A DNA stretch of 16,404 nucleotides from Halococcaceae archaeon. GTDB lineage: Archaea; Halobacteriota; Halobacteria; Halobacteriales; Halalkalicoccaceae. Below the pieces are notes generated by a model. That model made no database searches. It saw only the letters and a list, made by a program, of their open reading frames with translations, and was not told the DNA's origin. Made by a program: the position numbers and the translations under genes. The DNA lies in assembly GCA_007129135.1 (NCBI GenBank), contig SKWB01000153.1, positions 1 through 16,404 of the forward strand, given 5' to 3'. Below are positions 7,519-13,545 of the stretch, one piece after another (position 1 is the first letter of the stretch; each line of letters opens with the position of its first letter).

Positions 7519-9207
7519 TCAGTCCGCGGCGTAGTGGACGCCCTCGTCGGTGATGACGAAGCCGTCCTCTCTCAGCACCTCGTGGGCCTCCTCGACCTCG
7601 CCGGTGTAGATGTCCTCGACGTCGGGGTTGTGGAGGTCCTCGAACGACGGGCTGACGTAGGAGTGGCCCGGCGGGTAGTAGCCGTAGTACAGCTGTTCGC
7701 TGATCGTCTCCTTCGGGATGCCGTGGGCGAGCGCCTGCCTGACCGCCTGCTCGTCTAAGCCCTCCTCGCGCGTGTTGATGTTGAGGTGGGTCCAGCCGCT
7801 GCCCTCGACCTCCGCGACCGAGAGGGTGTCGTCCTCGTCGTGGGCCTCGGAGAGCTCACGCGATGGCTGGGCGAACGGGTGGTAGTTGATGTCGCCGCGA
7901 TCGGTCATCTCCCAGACCGTGGAGCTGGAGGTGATGATCTCCCAGTTGATCCCCTCGATCTCGAAGTCGAGGCGGTGGTCGTCCCGCGCGACGAGGTTGA
8001 CCTCCTCGCCCGGGTCCCAGTAGTCGACCTCGACGATACCGCTGGAGACCGGCTCCTCTTCGAGTTCCTCCTGAGGCATGTCGACGCCCTCCCAGACGTG
8101 TTCGGGGGTGATGTAGACCGGATGACCGATCACACCGTTCGCCGCCAGCCCGAACTCGGAGTTCAGGTCGATCTGGACGGTGTGGTCGTCGATCACCTCC
8201 GCGCCGGCGACCTCGGTCGCCTGCAGGCTGTACTGCGAGGGTGCCTCGTCGACGATCGTCTGGTAGGTGAACGCGACGTCCTCCGCGGTGAGTTCCTCGC
8301 CGTCGGACCACATCGCGTCGTCCTTGATCTCCCAGACGATCGTCTCCGGGTCCGGTCGCTCGATGTCGTCGACGAGCGAGAGCTCCTCGTCGACTTCGAG
8401 CTCGGGCGTCATGTGGATCGGCTTCTCGAACAGCGCGTCCATCAGGTGGACGTGCTTGCTCAGCCCCTGGTGTGCCCACGGGCTGAGGTTCTCGAGCGCT
8501 TCGGTCCAGAACCCGCGCAGGAAGCCGTCCTCGTTCTCGTCTTCGACCTCGACGCTGACGTAGTTCGGCAGCCGGTTGTAGCCCTCGATGTGGTCGACCC
8601 AGCCGCTGAGCTGGTCGTTCTTGTGGGGCATCAGCTCCGCCTCGTAGAGGATCGGGTGGAACGGGACGTCCTCGGAGATCTTCTCCTGGATCTCGTGGAC
8701 CGCCTCGATCCGCTCGTCCTCGTCCTCGGTGCGCTGCTGGGTGGCGATCAGTTCGTCCATCTCCTCGTCCTGATAGCCCATGTGGTTGCCCTGACCGGGC
8801 TCGTCGGCGTGGGCGGAGGTGAACCGTTCGGCGACGTTCTCCGCGATGTCGACGCCGGGGAACTGGCTCCAGGTCGCGAGGTCGTAGTCGTACTCGTCGT
8901 TGACCGTCGAGAACAGCGTGCCCCACTCGAGAACCTCGACCTCGACCGGGATACCGACCTCGTCGGCCCACCGGTCGGCGATCAGGTTGATCGTGTCGTG
9001 GCGGCCGGGGTTGTAGTCCTCCGGGTTGTTGAAGTAGGTGAAGTCCGGAAGCGGCTCGCCGGCCTCCTCGTCGTCGTCGAGCTCTTCGTCCTCGTCGTCG
9101 CCGTCGTCGAGGCAGCCGGCGGCGGCGGTGATCGCGATGCCGGTGCCGGCGGCGGTTGCTCTCTTCAGAAACGCTCTTCTTTCCATGGGAGTGCGAAACG
9201 TAGCCAT
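7519..9207 (-). CDS. dppA: Tat lipoprotein, peptide-type ABC substrate-binding protein, apparently circularly permuted
   Basis: A 562-residue extracytoplasmic binding protein of the SBP_bac_5 class. The N-terminus has a twin-arginine motif (ERRAFLKR, Arg10-Arg11), a hydrophobic stretch and a lipobox AAGC with Cys32, then an acidic linker (34-51). It should be exported folded by Tat and lipid-anchored. The order of conserved blocks is unusual. Residues about 58-206 (WADEVGIPVEVEVLEWGTLF, GYQDEEMDELI, RIEAVHEIQEKISEDVPFHP) match what is normally the C-terminal end of DppA/OppA. The usual N-terminal blocks follow: LSPWAHQGLSKHVHLMDALF (241-260), MWSDGEELTAEDVAFTY (299-315), LNINTR..GLDEQAVRQALAHGIPKE (475-500), ending at LREDGF. 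Met at 9207 was chosen from the nearby TATA element; Met at 9186 is the alternative. It is the first gene of the dpp operon. Confidence 0.9.
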   Translation of the reverse strand: MATFRTPMERRAFLKRATAAGTGIAITAAAGCLDDGDDEDEELDDDEEAGEPLPDFTYFNNPEDYNPGRHDTINLIADRWADEVGIPVEVEVLEWGTLFSTVNDEYDYDLATWSQFPGVDIAENVAERFTSAHADEPGQGNHMGYQDEEMDELIATQQRTEDEDERIEAVHEIQEKISEDVPFHPILYEAELMPHKNDQLSGWVDHIEGYNRLPNYVSVEVEDENEDGFLRGFWTEALENLSPWAHQGLSKHVHLMDALFEKPIHMTPELEVDEELSLVDDIERPDPETIVWEIKDDAMWSDGEELTAEDVAFTYQTIVDEAPSQYSLQATEVAGAEVIDDHTVQIDLNSEFGLAANGVIGHPVYITPEHVWEGVDMPQEELEEEPVSSGIVEVDYWDPGEEVNLVARDDHRLDFEIEGINWEIITSSSTVWEMTDRGDINYHPFAQPSRELSEAHDEDDTLSVAEVEGSGWTHLNINTREEGLDEQAVRQALAHGIPKETISEQLYYGYYPPGHSYVSPSFEDLHNPDVEDIYTGEVEEAHEVLREDGFVITDEGVHYAAD

Positions 9208-9236
9208 GCTGTGACGAGGGGAGAGACGGACCTCCC

Positions 9237-9249
9237 ATATATAAAAACT
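9237..9249 (-). promoter_or_regulatory. TATA box of the dppABCDF operon
   Basis: On the minus strand this reads AGTTTTTATATAT. It is the strongest AT element upstream of dppA. With its centre near 9242, transcription would begin near 9215, giving a leader of about eight bases before the ATG at 9207. No other convincing promoter is seen between dppA and dppF. Confidence 0.65.
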
Positions 9250-9376
9250 TTGGTGCGGGACGAAGAATAACACGGGAAATACATCTATCTTCCGACCGAA
9301 ACGGGCTTTAGGTGTGCCTTCGGAAATTATCTCACTGATTCTGCGACAAACAGCCAGTTATTTTTCCCTTGTATGG

Positions 9377-9386
9377 TAATATTTAA
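9377..9386 (+). promoter_or_regulatory. TATA-like element facing right
   Basis: TAATATTTAA, centre near 9382. The predicted transcription start is about 9409, five bases before an ATG at 9414 that opens a 12-codon ORF and about 59 bases before the ATG of the small membrane protein at 9468. Confidence 0.5.
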
Positions 9387-9413
9387 CACGTTCTGAGCCG
9401 CGTCCGTACGTCT

Positions 9414-9452
9414 ATGGCCGAGGGCGACACGCTAAAGCGCACGCCGTCGTAA
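9414..9452 (+). CDS. possible leader mini-ORF (12 codons)
   Basis: ATG to TAA encodes MAEGDTLKRTPS. The ATG lies almost exactly where a transcript from the TATA-like element at 9377-9386 would begin, so it could be translated as a near-leaderless ORF. The coding stretch contains a small hairpin, stem GGCG..CGC / GCG..CGCC (9423-9445) with a TAAA loop. Fifteen bases separate its stop from the next ATG at 9468. It may be a leader peptide, a remnant or chance; coding is unproven. Confidence 0.25.
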   Translation: MAEGDTLKRTPS

Positions 9453-9467
9453 CCTACGAACGACCCA

Positions 9468-9695
9468 ATGGACGAGTTCTACCCGATCGCGATGAAAGAC
9501 CGAAGCCGCGAACGGTTCGTGGCGAGGGGGCTCGTCGTCCTCTCGGTCCTCCTCATCGTCACCGGGATCGTCCTCTCCGCCCTCCTCGACGGCGGCTACC
9601 TCGCGGGTAACCTCATCCTCGTCGGCGGCCTCTCGATGGTCTTCGGCCTCGTCTTCCACCAGGTGAGCGAGCGGGGCCGCCACGCCGGACGGTAG
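9468..9695 (+). CDS. small two-helix membrane protein, function unknown
   Basis: A 75-residue protein. Its N-terminus DEFYPIAMKDRSRERFVARG is polar and basic, followed by two hydrophobic segments (about 21-40 and 46-65) joined by a short DGGY turn and a polar tail ending RHAGR. This predicts a small hairpin membrane protein. No recognised family. There is no Shine-Dalgarno just upstream, and the nearest promoter lies about 85 bp back, so either a leader of about 59 bases or coupling to the mini-ORF is implied. It is convergent with the winged-helix gene, with an 18-bp gap. Confidence 0.7.
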   Translation: MDEFYPIAMKDRSRERFVARGLVVLSVLLIVTGIVLSALLDGGYLAGNLILVGGLSMVFGLVFHQVSERGRHAGR

Positions 9696-9713
9696 CACCG
9701 AACGGGTCTCCGA

Positions 9714-9929
9714 CTACCGGATCCGGTACCGGTAGGGTTTCGACTCGATCACGTCGACCTCACCGGTTCGCGCACGCTGGCCGAGGATCGTCGCGATGCG
9801 ATGGGCGCTCTCGGAGTCCTCGCCCGACTCGGAGAGGTAGTCCCTGATCTCCCTGGCGGTGAGTGGCTCGTCGGCCCGCTCTTCGAGGACGGTTCGGATC
9901 CGCTCGAACTCCTCAGACTGCGGAACCAT
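9714..9929 (-). CDS. small winged-helix-like protein
   Basis: A 71-residue protein with an initial helix EEFERIRTVLEERA (6-19), then PLTAREIRDYL (22-32), which fits the first two helices of a helix-turn-helix, then ESAHRIATILGQRARTG (40-56) as a recognition-type helix, and a short beta wing VDVIESKPYRYRIR (58-71). This arrangement fits a small archaeal winged-helix DNA-binding protein, but no specific family or target is recognised. A TAATAA element (9953-9958) sits about 27 bp upstream of the ATG, so it is probably transcribed alone without a leader. Confidence 0.75.
   Translation of the reverse strand: MVPQSEEFERIRTVLEERADEPLTAREIRDYLSESGEDSESAHRIATILGQRARTGEVDVIESKPYRYRIR
9715..9728. repeat. 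14-bp perfect palindrome at a convergent gene end
   Basis: TACCGGATCCGGTA is self-complementary over its whole length and is followed by an overlapping TACCGGTA (9727-9734). It covers the last codons of the winged-helix gene (Tyr-Arg-Tyr-Arg-Ile-Arg) beside the 18-bp convergent gap. It may arise from repeated TAC CGG codons. Confidence 0.6.
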
Positions 9930-9952
9930 GCTGGAACGCCCGATCCGACGGG

Positions 9953-9958
9953 TAATAA
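9953..9958 (-). promoter_or_regulatory. TATA-like element of the winged-helix gene
   Basis: The minus strand reads TTATTA, about 27 bp upstream of the ATG at 9929. This is standard leaderless spacing. Confidence 0.5.
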
Positions 9959-9996
9959 GCCCTCGTCGGACCCACGTCAGACTAGCGTCTCACGCC

Positions 9997-10530
9997 TCAG
10001 ACTGGCCTGTCGTACTCGTCCTCGAAGTCGCGAACCCGCCGGTACTCCTCGACGAACTCGCTCACGTCGAACGCGAACATCCGCTCTTCGAACTCGCTCT
10101 CGGCGGTCGGGTCCTCCGCGTGCCCGATCGCGTGCTCCATCAGCTCGACGACCAGCTCGACGACGACCTCGTGGAGCGCGCGCGAGTCGAACTCCGTCAC
10201 CCAGAGCATCGAAAATCCCGCCCTCCCCTCCTCGGAGGTGTCCTCGGCGACGACCTCGCCGGGGAACTCCTCTAACACCATCCCCATCAGGTGGGGTGTG
10301 CCGAACTCGCCGAACTCGTCGGCGGTCTCGACGGCCTCTCGTAACACCGCGACGATCGACTCCGGGACGAACCGCGAGGGGGGGTGGACGTCGGTGACGA
10401 CCGCGTGGGTCTCCCCGCAGGAACAACGGAACTCGCGCATCCCCAGGTCGAACTCGCCCACGCGCGCGGACTCGCCACAGGGGAGCGTGAACTCGCCGCT
10501 TCCCTCGCCCGGGACCCGTGGCGTCGCCAT
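9997..10530 (-). CDS. conserved haloarchaeal protein, DUF5815-like, with zinc-ribbon-type cysteines
   Basis: A 177-residue protein. The N-terminal part has LPCGE (Cys18) and FRCSCGETH (Cys36, Cys38, His42), which could bind one zinc ion. The segment THAVVTDVHPPSRFVPES (41-58) and the mainly helical remainder, with TPHLMGMVLEEFP (78-90), MLWVTEFDSRALHEVVVELV (108-127) and MEHAIGHAED, resemble a haloarchaeal family I recall as DUF5815. That number is from memory and was not checked. Function is unknown. A GTTAAC element about 27 bp upstream of the ATG suggests its own leaderless promoter. It follows the membrane-protein gene by 37 bp on the same strand. Confidence 0.8.
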   Translation of the reverse strand: MATPRVPGEGSGEFTLPCGESARVGEFDLGMREFRCSCGETHAVVTDVHPPSRFVPESIVAVLREAVETADEFGEFGTPHLMGMVLEEFPGEVVAEDTSEEGRAGFSMLWVTEFDSRALHEVVVELVVELMEHAIGHAEDPTAESEFEERMFAFDVSEFVEEYRRVRDFEDEYDRPV

Positions 10531-10553
10531 GGATGAGCTATCTACGCCGGACA

Positions 10554-10559
10554 GTTAAC
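10554..10559 (-). promoter_or_regulatory. TATA-like element of the DUF5815-like gene
   Basis: GTTAAC, centred about 26.5 bp upstream of the ATG at 10530. It is a weak match by sequence but at the right distance. Confidence 0.35.
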
Positions 10560-10567
10560 GCTCGCGG

Positions 10568-11455
10568 TCACCACTCGACGCCGGGCGGATCGTCCCACTC
10601 GTCGGCATCCGTCGGCCGTCCCTCCTCCTCGCCGTCGTCCTCGTCACCCTCTTCGCGCTCCGCCCCGTCCTCGACCTCGAGCACCTGCGCGTACGTGCGG
10701 CCGTGGACCGCGAGCCAGACGACGTTCGCGGCCGCGACGAAGAGGACCGAGAGGAACGCGGAGACGAGCGCGAGGGGCGTCGAGAGCGACGAGGCGAACG
10801 CGAACGGCGCGGTCAGGATCAGCCCGGCCGATCGGATGGCGACGTAGACCGCCGCGAGCGAGCAGAGCAGCCCCGTCAGTTTCAGACGAACCCCCTTCGT
10901 CCGCGCGACGCTCTCGACCATCGCCTCGACGCCGTTTCGGTCCTCGACGGCGACGCCCGGCCGCGTGAAGAAGAAGAGCACGGCGAGGACGATGCCCGGG
11001 ATCACGAAGGCGACGAGACCGATCCCGACGATCACCCAGACGGCGACCCGCGCGAGCAGTTCGTTCGCGCTCGCGGCCGTGAGCCGCCGCCAGACGAGGT
11101 CGTCGGGGAGGCTCTCGTGTTCGTCCGCGACCGCCGCGCGGACGACGACGACGCTCGCGGCGACCCAGCCCAGGAGCCAGGTGAGAAAGAGGAGGAAGAC
11201 CGCGGCGCCCGGGATCGGGAGCGCGAGCGGGGCGATCGAGTCGTCCTCGAAGAGGAGCCGCGCTTCCTCCTCCAGTTCGACCTCGCCGTCCGCCTCGAGC
11301 GCGAGCATCGACTCCGCGAGCGAGGCCACCGCGCTGTCGAGCGCGGCCGAGCCCAGGAGTCCGACGGCGGTGAAGACGCCGACGAAGAGCAGCCCGTTTC
11401 GCGAGGCGGTCCACCGGAGCCCCTCGCGTAGCGCACGGAGGACGGAGAGTGCCAT
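10568..11455 (-). CDS. polytopic membrane protein with acidic C-terminal tail, function unknown
   Basis: A 295-residue protein with about six hydrophobic segments (roughly 21-40, 78-107 possibly as one long or two short helices, 136-163, 192-216, 224-250). An extracellular-type acidic loop (about 52-73) and a very acidic tail (260-295) follow. The arrangement LVWRRLTAASANELLARVAVWVIVG with a later ARTKGVRLKLTGLL is reminiscent of the membrane domains found in GlpQ-like and related 'DUF' membrane proteins, but I cannot assign a family. A CTTTACTAC element lies about 28 bp upstream of the ATG. It is followed by the DUF5815-like gene. Confidence 0.8.
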   Translation of the reverse strand: MALSVLRALREGLRWTASRNGLLFVGVFTAVGLLGSAALDSAVASLAESMLALEADGEVELEEEARLLFEDDSIAPLALPIPGAAVFLLFLTWLLGWVAASVVVVRAAVADEHESLPDDLVWRRLTAASANELLARVAVWVIVGIGLVAFVIPGIVLAVLFFFTRPGVAVEDRNGVEAMVESVARTKGVRLKLTGLLCSLAAVYVAIRSAGLILTAPFAFASSLSTPLALVSAFLSVLFVAAANVVWLAVHGRTYAQVLEVEDGAEREEGDEDDGEEEGRPTDADEWDDPPGVEW

Positions 11456-11480
11456 GGATCGGGGTGGTGTGGCGGCCGTA

Positions 11481-11486
11481 GTAAAG
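11481..11486 (-). promoter_or_regulatory. TATA-like element of the membrane-protein gene
   Basis: The minus strand reads CTTTAC, centred about 28 bp upstream of the ATG at 11455. This is consistent with a leaderless transcript. Confidence 0.4.
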
Positions 11487-11503
11487 CTCGTGGTACGGAC
11501 CGG

Positions 11504-11914
11504 TTACGGCCAGTCGTCCCGCTCGTCCTCGTCGGTGGCCGGCTCCGTCTCGGCCTCGCTGTCGAGCGACCAGCCGGCCGCCTCGGCCGCCTCCTCGACC
11601 GGGAGGTACTCCCAGTCGATCGCCTCGGCGAGCTCGCGGTCGGCCTCGGCCGCACCGACCAGCACGTGGCGCTCGGTGTCGAACTGCTCGCCGACCCGTT
11701 CCAGGCTCTCTCGTTTCCCGCGCGGCCCGGAGAAGAAGTCCTGGCGGATGCGGTGTTTGCGCGTGAAGTTCGTCACCACGTAGGTCGGTTCGTCCGAGAC
11801 GACGCCGACGTAGCGCGTCCAGCCCCGGGCGTCCTCGAACGTCGCCCCCGGATCCGAGAGCCGAGAGAGCGCCTCGAGTTCGAACGCGAGCGTCATGTCC
11901 CCGCTACCGTTCAT
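11504..11914 (-). CDS. conserved haloarchaeal protein, DUF7124-like
   Basis: A 136-residue soluble, acidic protein. Its centre holds a compact, probably conserved block: RGWTRYVGVVSDEPTYVVTN (30-49) and FTRKHRIRQDFFSGPRGKRE (50-69), which is basic in an otherwise acidic protein. QFDTERHVLVGAAEADRELA and an acidic tail follow. I recall a haloarchaeal DUF7124 family with this block, but the number is unchecked. Met at 11914 was preferred over 12034 because the longer version reads through the divergent promoter region and contains non-coding-like sequence. A weak GGTTTTCG element about 27 bp upstream supports this. Function is unknown; the basic central block could contact nucleic acid. Confidence 0.78.
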   Translation of the reverse strand: MNGSGDMTLAFELEALSRLSDPGATFEDARGWTRYVGVVSDEPTYVVTNFTRKHRIRQDFFSGPRGKRESLERVGEQFDTERHVLVGAAEADRELAEAIDWEYLPVEEAAEAAGWSLDSEAETEPATDEDERDDWP

Positions 11915-11981
11915 ACGAGGGGTTCCTCGCGGGCGGGCGAAAACCGTGTCGGTGTCGGACGTGGGGCGGACGACGGCAAGT

Positions 11982-11990
11982 AGATATAAG
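11982..11990 (+). promoter_or_regulatory. TATA box of the small exported-protein gene
   Basis: AGATATAAG, centre near 11986. It predicts a transcript start near 12013, about ten bases before the ATG at 12023. Confidence 0.55.
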
Positions 11991-12022
11991 TCCCCTGCAC
12001 CGAATCTCCCGTCGAGACGGAC

Positions 12023-12256
12023 ATGAAGCGACAACTCGCACTCGGGGCACTCGCGGTGGCGGCGGGCGTCGGCGTCGCGGTCGCGGGCGGGAAGCGGCTC
12101 CGAAACGTCAGTAGGTCGGATATGACGACCGTCGTCGCGTTCGTCGGTGAGCGACCCGGCGAGTGGATCGCGGCGACGCCCGAGGGAACGATCGACCGGG
12201 ACGAGGAAGGGCGGTTCGAGGTCACCGAGCCGTTCGAAAACAGCGCGGACGCCTAA
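12023..12256 (+). CDS. small membrane-anchored or exported protein, function unknown
   Basis: A 77-residue protein. A short basic start (MKRQ) leads into a hydrophobic Ala/Val/Gly-rich stretch (5-22), then GGKRLRNVSRSD and a polar 43-residue domain (34-77) that may form a small beta structure (TTVVAFVGERPGEWIAATPEG). The N-terminus could be a signal or anchor helix; no lipobox Cys is present. An internal Met34 would give a soluble 44-residue form but lacks a promoter. The TAA stop (12254-12256) overlaps the TAG stop of the convergent oxidoreductase (12253-12255) in the four bases CTAA. No family is recognised. Confidence 0.65.
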   Translation: MKRQLALGALAVAAGVGVAVAGGKRLRNVSRSDMTTVVAFVGERPGEWIAATPEGTIDRDEEGRFEVTEPFENSADA

Positions 12257-13491
12257 CCCTGCGGCGGCGCGAGCTTCTCGATGTCGACGTCTTTCTCCAG
12301 CAGCAGGTCCGTCGAGCCGCTCACGTCGCGTTCCTCACGGATGAGCTTCTTGAACCGGGTCTGTGGCGCGAGGTCGCCGATGAGCACGCCGCCGACGATC
12401 TTTCCGTCCTTGATCGCGAGCCTGCGCCACTCGGTCTCGGAGTACTTGCGCTCGACGTACTCGTCGCCGAGGGTCGGGTGGCCGAAGGAGAGAAACGGGA
12501 AGTCGAAGTGCGTGATCGAGTAGGACGATACCCACCGGAAGGCCTCCTCCTCGGCGTCCGCGGCCATGTTTATCCCGGCGACCTTCCCCTGTTCTTTCGC
12601 CGAGCCCCACGAGCCGTTCTGGGCGTACTCGTCGAGGATCGTATCGAAAAAGCGAGTGATGTCGCCCGAGGCGTAGATGTCCTCGACGCTCGTCTGCATG
12701 TACTCGTCGACGACGATGCCGTCTTCCTCCTCGAGGCCCGCACCGTGGAGGTACTCGGTGTTGAAATCGAGGCCGATCGCGACGCCGACGAACTCCGCGC
12801 CGTAGGACTCGCCGTTGGCGTCGATCGCCGTCTCGACCCTGCCCGCCGAGTCGACCTCGAACCGGTCGACACCGCTGTCGAAGACGGGCGTCACGTCCCG
12901 CTCTCTGAGCGCGTCGTGGATGATCTCCGCACCGTCGAGGCTGAGCGCGTAGCGCCACCAGCGGTCGCCGCGCATGATGTAGTTGCCCTCGATCTCCTGG
13001 GCGGCACAGATCGCGGCGAGGTCGATCCCCAACAGTCCGGCACCGACGACGACACCGGTTTCGGCCTCTTCGGCCGCCTCACGGATCCCGCGTGCGTCCT
13101 GGAACGTCCAGAAGTGGTGGATCCCGTCCGCGTCGCTGTTCTCCACGGGGAGCTGTACCGGCGTCCCGCCGGTCGCGATCAGCAGTTTGTCGTAGCCGAT
13201 CTCCTCGCCGCCGTGGGTGAACAGCAGGTGTGCGTCGGGGTCGACCCCGCAGACGTGGGTGTCGAGTCTGAGCTCGATCTCGCGGTCGTCGTACCAGCTC
13301 GGGTCGTGGATCGAGATCGGCGCCTCCGGCAGCTTCCCCTTCGCGAACTCCTTGATCAGGATCCGGTTGTACAGGGGCTCGCCCTCGTCCGTGATGATCG
13401 TGATCTCGCCGTCCGGGTCGTTCTCGCGGAGCGTCTCCGCCGCCGTGCTCCCCGAGATCCCGTCGCCGATAATCACGTACGACGTGCTCAT
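12253..13491 (-). CDS. NAD(P)/FAD-dependent oxidoreductase, pyridine-nucleotide-disulfide (NirB/rubredoxin-reductase-like) type
   Basis: A 412-residue flavoprotein predicted to move electrons between NAD(P)H and a partner protein through FAD. It has an N-terminal FAD-binding fold YVIIGDGISGSTAAETL (5-21) and the substrate-side YNRILIKEFAKGKLPEAP (41-58), similar to the NirB/rubredoxin-reductase group. ATGG (106-109) is followed by an NAD(P)-binding fold VVVGAGLLGIDLAA (147-160), the second FAD motif DIYASGD (271-277) and a C-terminal domain (about 315-412). No CxxC redox pair is present, so it is not a thioredoxin or lipoamide reductase. The partner is unknown; no rubredoxin or nitrite reductase is adjacent. 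Met at 13491 has a CTTTAC element about 25 bp upstream. Confidence 0.9.
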   Translation of the reverse strand: MSTSYVIIGDGISGSTAAETLRENDPDGEITIITDEGEPLYNRILIKEFAKGKLPEAPISIHDPSWYDDREIELRLDTHVCGVDPDAHLLFTHGGEEIGYDKLLIATGGTPVQLPVENSDADGIHHFWTFQDARGIREAAEEAETGVVVGAGLLGIDLAAICAAQEIEGNYIMRGDRWWRYALSLDGAEIIHDALRERDVTPVFDSGVDRFEVDSAGRVETAIDANGESYGAEFVGVAIGLDFNTEYLHGAGLEEEDGIVVDEYMQTSVEDIYASGDITRFFDTILDEYAQNGSWGSAKEQGKVAGINMAADAEEEAFRWVSSYSITHFDFPFLSFGHPTLGDEYVERKYSETEWRRLAIKDGKIVGGVLIGDLAPQTRFKKLIREERDVSGSTDLLLEKDVDIEKLAPPQG

Positions 13492-13513
13492 AGCCGGGCT
13501 TCGCAACGGAGGG

Positions 13514-13519
13514 TAAAGT
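13514..13519 (-). promoter_or_regulatory. TATA-like element of the oxidoreductase gene
   Basis: The minus strand reads ACTTTA, centred about 25 bp upstream of the ATG at 13491. It suggests this gene can be transcribed apart from the glycosyltransferase upstream. Confidence 0.4.
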
Positions 13520-13545
13520 GGATTGCTATCCGGAGACAACCGCGC

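Larger units (their letters stand above)
9208..9467. other. AT-rich divergent intergenic region
   Basis: This 260-bp region is the longest gene-poor stretch in the window and is clearly richer in A/T than its surroundings. It contains the dpp promoter facing left, a second TATA-like element facing right (9377-9386), a possible 12-codon ORF (9414-9452) and a spaced inverted pair TTCCGA (9290-9295) and TCGGAA (9320-9325). No tRNA or other structured RNA gene is recognised in it. Confidence 0.7.

Noticed and set aside
7786..9270. 494-codon plus-strand open frame opposite the binding-protein gene
   Set aside because: It is a low-complexity Val/Leu/Asp/Arg product antisense to a gene with clear Tat signal, lipobox and binding-protein motifs.
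9414..9452. MAEGDTLKRTPS read as the start of a Nei/Fpg-type DNA glycosylase pseudogene
   Set aside because: The resemblance to the MPEGDT start of such enzymes covers about six residues only, and nothing downstream in any frame continues the similarity.
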